Source of the DNA: an uncultured Clostridia bacterium
GTDB lineage: Bacteria; Bacillota; Clostridia; UBA1381
Direction: 5' to 3'
Length of the DNA stretch: 7,430 nt
Assembly: GCA_934489015.1 (NCBI GenBank)
Contig: CAKSSN010000047.1
Location: 1-7,430 of the forward strand
In this document: one piece after another, positions 1-5,320 of the stretch
Layout: every line of letters begins with the position of its first letter
Numbering within the stretch: the stretch's first letter is position 1
Translations under genes and position numbers: made by a program
The notes under the pieces: generated by a model
What the model saw: only the letters and a program-made list of their open reading frames with translations
Told to the model about the DNA's origin: nothing
Database searches by the model: none

Positions 1-472
1 GGCAGAAAAGGTGTATCTTTCTCCGGTTATTGACTGTTTTGATGGAATGGTTGTTAAATGGAATGCAGGAACAACGCCTGATTCCATCTTAGTCAATAAA
101 ATGCTTGAAGAAGCTATTGGCACATTGTCATCGTCAGAACACCCTCTTATACATACAGACAGAGGGTGTCATTCGCTGGCCGGGCTGGATAGAGAGAATG
201 GAAAACGCCGGATTAACATGTTCCATGTCAAAGAAAGGATGCTCTCCCGATAACGCAGCGTTCGAAGGATTTTTCGGCAGACTAAAAAACGAAATGTTTT
301 ACGGACGCTCATGGATAGACATATCTATGGAGACTTTCATAGATGAAATTAATAGTTATATTAACTGGTATAACACGAAACGAATCAAACAATCGTTGGG
401 GTATATGAGTCCGACAGAGTACAGACATAGTCTTGGATTAATAACTTAAAACTGTCCAAGAATATGTCCGCA
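1..472 (+). mobile_element. Right-hand remnant of an IS3-family insertion sequence (truncated by window edge)
   Basis: The stretch holds the C-terminal half of an IS3-type DDE transposase followed by about 23 noncoding bases that resemble an IS end (positions 450-472). IS3-family elements usually end in CA; the CA at 471-472 is a plausible right tip, but the left end is outside the window, so neither the inverted repeats nor a target duplication can be tested. The exact boundary is a guess to within some tens of bases. Confidence 0.6.
2..449 (+). pseudogene. IS3-family transposase OrfB (DDE integrase domain), 3' part, frameshifted
   Basis: The DDE integrase-type transposase of IS3 elements (IS150-like group) cuts and joins the IS ends. 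The first frame, open from base 2, reads AEKVYLSPVIDCFDG and runs to the HTDRGCH block, whose Asp (codon 158-160) is the second catalytic acid. Homologues continue HYRWPGWIERM, but here the histidine codon (170-172) is followed by a lone T at 173 and the rest (RWPGWIERM...) lies in another frame, ending at 449. Restoring two bases gives exactly 35 residues between that Asp and the Glu of DNAAFE (codon 264-266), the D35E spacing of the family. The C-terminus, with WYNTKRIKQSLGYMSPTEYR, is normal. The first catalytic Asp and the N-terminus lie upstream of the window. The known programmed frameshift of IS3 elements sits between orfA and orfB, not here, so the copy is probably dead. Confidence 0.9.
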
Positions 473-568
473 TCCCCCTCCCGTTATATCTTCAGGGTAA
501 AAATGATATTCGTGATTGTGTGTTATATACAAGTATGTATAGTTTTCTGCTGTCAGACGTAATATTTT

Positions 569-1637
569 TTACTTTAATATAATTTCTTTCAGCAAGTTTC
601 CCAAATTCCGCGCAATGGACATAAAACCAACATCTGTCGGGTGAATATCGTCGACCAACCCCTCATTTCCTGTCAAATCATTCATAAGATATGAACCGCT
701 TAAAAGATATACATTCTTATCTCCAAAACATACTGCATTATCATATGTTTTCTTAATAACATTAAATCTGCAGATATCTTCCTCGTTAAGCAAACATTTC
801 GGTCTTGACAAAATTACAATAGGAAGATCAGGTTGAGCTTTCCTAATCGTTATAAACATTTTCTCATGGGTCTCGGTCAAATCTTGAATAGTCGGAGCAT
901 TATAGTCATAGTCCAGCACAAACGCACTCATTTCAAGATTTTTTATATAATCAGCCATTGCTTGTTCGCCCTTTGCACTTCCGGAAAAGCCCAAATTCAA
1001 GTAATCACAGTCAAGCATTACGGATATTATGCTTTGATATGTCTTTCCCGGGCTTGACGCGCAGGCACCTTGAGTAATAGAAGAACCGTAATAAACAACA
1101 GGTTTATCTATTTTGTAATCGGGAGCTTTTTCTAGCACACAATCGGCACACAATCCTATATTTAATGAAATAAGGTCACTGTATAACGGAAAATTTATTT
1201 CTACAACACGTTTTTTTTCGAGAATCAAAGTCAATAACACTTTCATAGCCATCTTTCATATCATATGGCGGCACAAAAGCCTTTTTATACAATAAATCAC
1301 CGTTGCTATCCTTCGAATATAATAAATCAAAGCCTGCACTGCCGGTCAACGAAAAGTGTGACATTCTGCCAATGTTATCCATTTTTGCGGATATAGCAAC
1401 ATATTCGCTGTCGGTTACAAAGCGCACCCTACCGCCTGCTGTGTTCCGGTTTAACCTAAATACGGCATCACTCACATTTTTTGCGGCACTGTTTGTCATT
1501 CTGCAAAACCTTCCGTTTTCAAACATTAAACCGTACAGTCTAAACGGATCATTCCTTGCATCAAAAAATCTAATATCGTCTCTTTTCATTCCTGTGCTAA
1601 TTACAAAATTACGGTCTACATCAGATATGTTATACAT
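569..1637 (-). pseudogene. SGNH/GDSL-type esterase with N-terminal GxDLY-like domain, split by a +1 frameshift
   Basis: This is probably a cytoplasmic carbohydrate esterase that removes acyl groups. Translation starts at ATG 1635-1637, with AAAGGA (1645-1650) 7 nt upstream. The first frame carries an N-terminal beta-rich domain with GFDLLY (residues 102-107), a variant of the GxDLY motif that precedes Lipase_GDSL_3-type catalytic domains. It leaves frame at an A8 run (T8 on plus, 1211-1218). With seven A's the frames join as DSRKKRVVEINF and give about 355 residues, a normal size. The catalytic half is intact: GSSITQG with nucleophile Ser, NLGFSGSA with the oxyanion Gly, DYNAP with the Asn, and DDIHPTD with the Asp/His pair. 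No signal peptide is seen. The second half also opens at an internal ATG (1250-1252) but with a poor ribosome site. One indel in a homopolymer may be real decay, slippage or an assembly error. Confidence 0.85.
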
Positions 1638-1644
1638 CCCGTGA

Positions 1645-1650
1645 TCCTTT
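1645..1650 (-). promoter_or_regulatory. Ribosome binding site of the SGNH esterase gene
   Basis: AAAGGA on the minus strand, 7 nt before ATG 1635-1637. It fixes the start of the split esterase gene. Confidence 0.65.
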
Positions 1651-1690
1651 CAAACTTTTCGATGGTACATTTTCTTTTTTTTGTAAATAT

Positions 1691-2012
1691 TTAAAATTCA
1701 ATTTCCATACCGTTATACGAAATCAAAAATTCGTTACTTTTAACAAAGTTAAGCAATTCATCATATATGTATTTTTCATTATGAGAAAATGATCTATAAC
1801 ACATATTGAGCTATCATCACTACGTTTCATTTCGCGCAAATGAAATGATTTTTCACATTCGCGGTTAAGTTGCTGATTTATATCGATATACTCAGCTATA
1901 ATATGCGGAATTGAAATTTGGTTGCTTAGAACTGCCGTGTAATTCTTGATTTTTTTATCGTATCGCAGAATGTAACAATGTCATTTTTGGGAATTCCGCT
2001 TCCGTTTGCATC
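1691..2012 (-). pseudogene. Decayed coding remnant, family not recognised, at least two frameshifts
   Basis: No single long frame exists here, but three minus-strand frames join into about 106 protein-like residues. Frame one reads DANGSGIPKNDIVTFCDTIKK (2012 to about 1950). At an A7 run (1950-1956) one missing A would shift it into the next frame, IKNYTAVLSNQISIPHIIAEY and on to KRSDDSSIC. Removing one GT from the GTGT near 1798-1802 then joins YRSFSHNEKYIYDELLNFV, ending SYNGMEIEF and stop 1691-1693. The pieces abut in order and end 54 bases before the esterase start, as a gene of the same minus-strand series would. Upstream of 2012 the frame closes (TGA 2022-2024), so the N-terminal part is lost or too degraded to follow. 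I cannot name the family. The reconstruction is an inference from composition and continuity. Confidence 0.5.
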
Positions 2013-2072
2013 TTTTCTTTTTCATAGCAAAAATGTCACTCTTGGGACAGCTGGCTGAATTTAAAGATACAC

Positions 2073-2954
2073 TTAAGCAAAAGCTTTTATTATTACCAGA
2101 GAAGCAACGCCGATAATCACACCGGCTGCACTTCTGAACGTAAGTTTTTCTTTAAAGAACAATGCCGCAACAATGGCACCGATTATAGTACTGCCGCCGT
2201 TTATAAAAGTAAAAAGTATTACCGGCGATACGAAGCGCGAAGCAAGTGTTGCAAGCTGGTTTATCACAAGAACGCACAATGCCAAAACCACTCCGCAGAG
2301 TATTATCGTCTTTGACATATGCATTTCGTTCTTGTTTTTCGGGCGGATGATAAGCGTCATTATAAGCAAGATTACACCCGGTATGAAAAACGAGAAGAAC
2401 GAAAAAACGCTTATATTTCCGTTTGGCACACAACGGGCAAAAATTGTTTGAGCAAGCATAACGCAGCCGTCTGTAACAAGACCCGCAACCAGAAGAATAA
2501 TTGTTTTAAACGAAAAATTCTTGTATATATTCTTCGAGCTGCCAATAAGAAGATACGCAGAAAACAAGAACACCGCAACACCAACCCACTGCATAACGGA
2601 AATTTTCTCGTTGAACAGAAAAACACCTGCTATACAAGGCACGATAAGCCCTGCAGTACTGAACATACTCACAAGCGCAACCGTTCCGCTTTTCATCGCA
2701 AAAATTCCGCAGAACATACTTGCAACAAGCATTAAACCGGAAAAACCGGATATGAGCAGTGTGCTTTTATCAAGCGTAATCGCGCTTTTCCCTATGACTA
2801 TGAGAATTATTCCGAACAGTGCGGAAAGAAGCTGTCTGTATGCGCTATATCCGATAAACATCGGCAACCCTTTCATATCATTGCTTGTACTTTTATATGT
2901 TAAATGCTGTGCCACCCTGCAAATAAGAATGACGCCTATGTATAATGCTCCCAC
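2073..2954 (-). CDS. EamA/DMT-superfamily membrane transporter, 293 aa
   Basis: This is an inner-membrane carrier of the drug/metabolite transporter superfamily; members move amino acids, sugars or other small metabolites, and the substrate cannot be read from sequence. The protein is almost wholly hydrophobic, with about ten membrane helices in two repeated halves. Each half shows the family signature before its last helix: FNEKISVMQWVGVAVFL (residues 114-130) and FFKEKLTFRSAAGVIIG (266-282). A charged linker (RPKNKNEMHMSK, 204-215) lies in the second half. The length is typical for the family. The start is GTG at 2952-2954: GGAG (2964-2967) lies 9 nt upstream and an in-frame TGA lies three codons before it, so no earlier start is possible. 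It lies 150 bp downstream of the deacetylase on the same strand, so co-transcription is possible but unproven. No frameshift is visible. Confidence 0.88.
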   Translation of the reverse strand: MGALYIGVILICRVAQHLTYKSTSNDMKGLPMFIGYSAYRQLLSALFGIILIVIGKSAITLDKSTLLISGFSGLMLVASMFCGIFAMKSGTVALVSMFSTAGLIVPCIAGVFLFNEKISVMQWVGVAVFLFSAYLLIGSSKNIYKNFSFKTIILLVAGLVTDGCVMLAQTIFARCVPNGNISVFSFFSFFIPGVILLIMTLIIRPKNKNEMHMSKTIILCGVVLALCVLVINQLATLASRFVSPVILFTFINGGSTIIGAIVAALFFKEKLTFRSAAGVIIGVASLVIIKAFA

Positions 2955-2963
2955 TCGTAATCA

Positions 2964-2967
2964 CTCC
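2964..2967 (-). promoter_or_regulatory. Ribosome binding site deciding the GTG start of the transporter
   Basis: GGAG on the minus strand, 9 nt before GTG 2952-2954. Together with the in-frame stop just upstream it supports the non-ATG start. Confidence 0.55.
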
Positions 2968-3104
2968 AAAATATAATTTATTTAATAAGTTTATTGTTCT
3001 CGGTATATAATTCGGTGCGGATGTAAACGGAGGTTTTGCGGAAAATGCGAATTTAACGCAATTCGGCTCTGTTTTCACAAGGCACCGGATAATTGTTTCG
3101 GCGA

Positions 3105-3956
3105 TTAATTCAGTTTTATTGTTTCGCCGGGTTCTATGCAGTATAGTTTTCCGTCACATTCAAACCATATTTTAATAAGCGACGGATTATATGCCATTTT
3201 TTCGTCCGCACTGTACATAAGCGAATAATACGCGTTTACGTAATCATATATTTCGATGTTGGTTGCATAATATGTATCATCTCTGTTTGCTAATTTTTCG
3301 CATATTTTTTTCAGCCTGTCCCAGTTGTTTTCGTTGGCAAATTCATAACTGTGACCCCAAATATAAAATAACCTTGCGCCTTTCGAGCTGCAATACATAT
3401 TTTCGGGCGAAAAAGCGGTAAATTTATCAATATAATTAAAAATTTCAGGATTGTTATGATGTGCGGTCGGCATCCACGCATACCAGTCTTCGGGAATGTA
3501 AAAACTGTCATTGTCACCGCCGAGGGTGCGTGCATATGCGATGTCCAGGCTTTTTAAATAATTACGTATTATTTCATACGATATTCCGCTTTCCATCCTT
3601 GTTATACCCGAATTGGGATATGCCATTCCTCTGATAATGCAGCCTAAAATATTCTCCAGCGCAATTCGGTTTTCCATAACATCGCGAATACCTTCTATCG
3701 GTCTTATTTGCCCCGGTGCGCGGTGTCGTGCGCAGTGGACGGCAATTTCATGACCGTTTTTGTGCAAATTTCTTATTTCATTCTCCGATAAACAGCCGGT
3801 GCCGCCGATTGAGGGGCTTGGTATATTGAATGTGCATTTTATATTGTATTCATCCAAAATATCTGCAAGCTGAAGATCACTCTTAATACCGTCATCATAA
3901 CTAAATGTAACTGCTTTCGGTTTCCCGCCGGGAAACCGAACAAATCGATATTTCAT
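3105..3956 (-). CDS. NodB-like polysaccharide/oligosaccharide deacetylase, cytoplasmic, 283 aa
   Basis: This is a metal-dependent carbohydrate esterase of the NodB-homology type (CE4-like), which removes acetyl groups from N-acetylated or O-acetylated sugars. Residues are counted from the chosen start. Motif 1, SYDDG, holds the base and metal Asp (21-22). Motif 2 is HCARH (74-78), the HxxxH metal site. RGMAYP (about 109-114) fits motif 3, and WGHSYEF (201-207) is typical of this soluble clostridial subgroup. A short C-terminal beta segment follows (about 255-283). There is no signal peptide or membrane anchor, so an imported oligosaccharide or sugar is a more likely substrate than cell-wall glycan. 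I chose ATG 3954-3956 because MKYRFVRFPGGKPKAVTFSYDDG matches the usual N-terminus; a GGA (3966-3968) lies 9 nt before it. The frame also opens at 4010, but those 18 residues look nonconserved and have no good ribosome site. A strong promoter lies about 130 bp upstream. Confidence 0.9.
   Translation of the reverse strand: MKYRFVRFPGGKPKAVTFSYDDGIKSDLQLADILDEYNIKCTFNIPSPSIGGTGCLSENEIRNLHKNGHEIAVHCARHRAPGQIRPIEGIRDVMENRIALENILGCIIRGMAYPNSGITRMESGISYEIIRNYLKSLDIAYARTLGGDNDSFYIPEDWYAWMPTAHHNNPEIFNYIDKFTAFSPENMYCSSKGARLFYIWGHSYEFANENNWDRLKKICEKLANRDDTYYATNIEIYDYVNAYYSLMYSADEKMAYNPSLIKIWFECDGKLYCIEPGETIKLN
3916..3940 (-). repeat. Perfect 11-bp inverted repeat (3-nt loop) just inside the deacetylase gene
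   Basis: Arms 3916-3926 and 3930-3940 are exact complements, with loop 3927-3929. In the mRNA this is a GC-containing hairpin starting 16 nt after the start codon, covering the codons for RFPGGKP. It could damp early translation, or be a chance product of the conserved codons. Confidence 0.6.
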
Positions 3957-4084
3957 TACATCACATCCATTACAGAATTTTATAGTAAAAACGAAATTAT
4001 TCAGCATCATACGCTGCCGCCTTATGTTTTTCGTAAAAATTGGCAGTGTATACGCTGACTTTGTTGAAATTTACTCTGCATATG

Positions 4085-4113
4085 ATTATAACCGATAAAC
4101 CGAAATTATGCAA
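4085..4113 (-). promoter_or_regulatory. Sigma-70/SigA-type promoter for the deacetylase (leftward)
   Basis: On the minus strand TTGCAT (4108-4113), a 17-bp spacer, then a perfect TATAAT (4085-4090). Predicted transcription start is near 4078, giving a leader of about 120 nt before ATG 3956. Its -35 box lies exactly 12 bp from the nearer palindrome. Confidence 0.72.
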
Positions 4114-4125
4114 TATAAAGGCAAA

Positions 4126-4138
4126 CGAAAAATTTTCG
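4126..4138. promoter_or_regulatory. Candidate operator 1: CGAAAAATTTTCG
   Basis: A 13-bp odd palindrome (6-bp arms around one A). An identical copy with the same preceding AC or CAC context starts 20 bp to the right. It sits between two divergent promoters, 12 bp from the -35 of the leftward one. The neighbouring LacI-family regulator is the obvious candidate ligand, though the site lacks the classic long arms of LacI operators. It could instead be a curved A-tract/UP-type element. Confidence 0.5.
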
Positions 4139-4145
4139 GAGCGCA

Positions 4146-4158
4146 CGAAAAATTTTCG
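4146..4158. promoter_or_regulatory. Candidate operator 2: second copy of CGAAAAATTTTCG
   Basis: Identical to the copy at 4126-4138 and offset by 20 bp, about two helical turns, so both sites face the same side of the DNA. It lies exactly 12 bp before the -35 box of the rightward promoter, roughly -60 to -47 relative to that start. That position suits activation or an UP element better than simple steric repression. Confidence 0.5.
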
Positions 4159-4170
4159 CAGGTACCTGTG

Positions 4171-4199
4171 TTGATTTTTTAAAATATTTATGCTACACT
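4171..4199 (+). promoter_or_regulatory. Extended -10 promoter for the regulator-hydrolase operon
   Basis: TTGATT (4171-4176), a 17-bp spacer, then TACACT (4194-4199), preceded by TGC, an extended -10 motif. Predicted start near 4206, giving a leader of about 87 nt to ATG 4293. Confidence 0.65.
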
Positions 4200-4277
4200 A
4201 AAGACGATGTGGATTATTATAAAGTGTAATACAAAAGGCACGGATTCTGTACGCTTGGAGTTTTGTGTGGCTACGTT

Positions 4278-4286
4278 AAAGAGGTG
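4278..4286 (+). promoter_or_regulatory. Ribosome binding site deciding the regulator start
   Basis: AAAGAGGTG with its GAGG core 8 nt before ATG 4293. It favours this ATG over a TTG at 4263, which is in frame but has its GGAG only 2 nt away. Confidence 0.65.
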
Positions 4287-4292
4287 CGTTGT

Positions 4293-5270
4293 ATGAGTTA
4301 CAAAAAGCTTTCCGGAATAACCGGTTTTTCCGTATCGACAATATCAAAGGCATTTTCTCAGAGCAGCGAAATAAGCGAATCGACAAGAGCGAAAATATAT
4401 TCGGCTGCACGAGAGATGGGGTGCTTTGACAAATACTATAAGGAAAAGTATAAAAAACGAATTATAGCCGTCATTTGCCCCGAACTGCAAAGCCGATACA
4501 TTGCCTTGATAACCGAGCTTGTTTTGCACGAACTCAGACAAAACGGCTTTCTCGTTTTGCTTTCCGCTTCCGATTTCAATCCGGAACGCGAGGCGGAATT
4601 TGTGGAGTATTATGCATTGTACGCAAAGGTTGATGCCATAATACTTGTAACACCCACGGTTAAAAAAATAAAAAAATATTCCATTCCTGTTGTTGCGATT
4701 GGCGGTCATATGGAGAATACCGACGAGGTGTATATTGATTTGGAAAGGGCTATATATGATGCCGTAAAGCTGTTAAAGGACAATGGCCACAAACGTATTG
4801 CTTTTATCGGAGAAAAGCTTACCATCGGAAAAGAAACGTCCTTTTGCAATGCTGCGGAACGGTTAAACATATCTGTTCCTTCTCAATTTATAGTCCGCAG
4901 CAATGAGCGTTTTGAGGCTGCCGGACGCAGCGGCGCCGATTACTTAATGTCGCTCGATAATGCGCCGACTGCGATAATAACCGCTTATGATTATATTGCA
5001 ATAGGGGCAATTCATTTTCTTAAATCGAAGAAATTTAAAATTCCCGATGATGTTTCCGTTATCGGTATGGATGACATTCCGGATTCGCAGAATATTACTC
5101 CGGCGCTTTCGAGTATCAGAACTTTTGCGGAGGATGTTGTGTCAACGGCGGTGGATATAATTATAAAAAAGATTAATAATCCTTATTTTAAAATCACCAA
5201 AAAAACAAGTGCCGGAGCTGAATTTATACAACGGGATTCGGTTGGAAAATGTATCAATAATAAAAAGTGA
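4293..5270 (+). CDS. LacI/GalR-family transcriptional regulator, 325 aa
   Basis: This is a DNA-binding regulator that senses a sugar or sugar derivative. The N-terminal helix-turn-helix is clear (residues about 3-47): KLSGITGFSVSTISKAFSQSS, then the third helix ISESTRAKIYSAAREMG. The usual YxPN hinge is replaced by CFDKYYKEKYKKR. A periplasmic-binding-protein-like sensor domain follows (about 52-310), with RIIAVICPE at its first strand, NGHKRIAFIG, then ITAYDYIAIGAIHFL and the conserved IPDDVSVIGMDDI stretch. The length is typical. The ATG at 4293 is chosen over TTG 4263 because of its ribosome site and because it begins right before the helix-turn-helix. It has its own promoter and is divergent from the deacetylase, with the hydrolase gene 50 bp downstream on the same strand. 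It probably controls one or both arms through the twin palindromes (inference). The effector is unknown. Confidence 0.9.
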   Translation: MSYKKLSGITGFSVSTISKAFSQSSEISESTRAKIYSAAREMGCFDKYYKEKYKKRIIAVICPELQSRYIALITELVLHELRQNGFLVLLSASDFNPEREAEFVEYYALYAKVDAIILVTPTVKKIKKYSIPVVAIGGHMENTDEVYIDLERAIYDAVKLLKDNGHKRIAFIGEKLTIGKETSFCNAAERLNISVPSQFIVRSNERFEAAGRSGADYLMSLDNAPTAIITAYDYIAIGAIHFLKSKKFKIPDDVSVIGMDDIPDSQNITPALSSIRTFAEDVVSTAVDIIIKKINNPYFKITKKTSAGAEFIQRDSVGKCINNKK

Positions 5271-5307
5271 AATATTTGAAATAAATATATACGAATAAAA
5301 GGTTTAT

Positions 5308-5312
5308 GGAGG
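5308..5312 (+). promoter_or_regulatory. Ribosome binding site deciding the start of the hydrolase-like gene
   Basis: GGAGG, 8 nt before ATG 5321. Because it overlaps an earlier in-frame ATG at 5306, that ATG is unlikely to be the true start. Confidence 0.8.
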
Positions 5313-5320
5313 AAAAGGTT

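Noticed and set aside
161..176. Programmed ribosomal frameshift in the transposase
   Set aside because: There is no slippery heptamer at the junction, and IS3 recoding occurs between orfA and orfB, not within the DDE core.
450..568. Gene or RNA between the IS remnant and the esterase
   Set aside because: Stops in all frames, no stable stem and no promoter-terminator pair seen; apart from the likely IS tip it appears to be spacer.
2152..2976. Several open frames of 70-150 codons on both strands across the transporter gene
   Set aside because: They overlap a clear DMT-family gene, have odd composition (rich in K/N/R/H) and no ribosome sites; they are shadows.
3044..3062. Terminator after the deacetylase gene
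   Set aside because: Only a 4-bp stem (TGCG/CGCA) around a 7-nt AT loop, without a run of U; too weak to call.
2893..3078. 61-codon minus-strand frame before the transporter
   Set aside because: It overlaps the transporter start in another frame, has no recognisable motif, and its sequence looks like noncoding spacer.
3957..4010. Upstream ATGs at 4010/4007 as the deacetylase start
   Set aside because: They add 18 residues with no family resemblance and no ribosome site; they also do not form a convincing signal peptide (FVFTIKFCNGC is short and lacks an N-terminal charge).
4126..4158. CRISPR-like or longer tandem repeat
   Set aside because: Only two short copies with no spacer array; a paired operator or A-tract element fits better.
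4263..4292. TTG at 4263 as start of the LacI-type regulator
   Set aside because: The GGAG before it is only 2 nt away, the extra ten residues are not family-like, and ATG 4293 has a well-spaced site.
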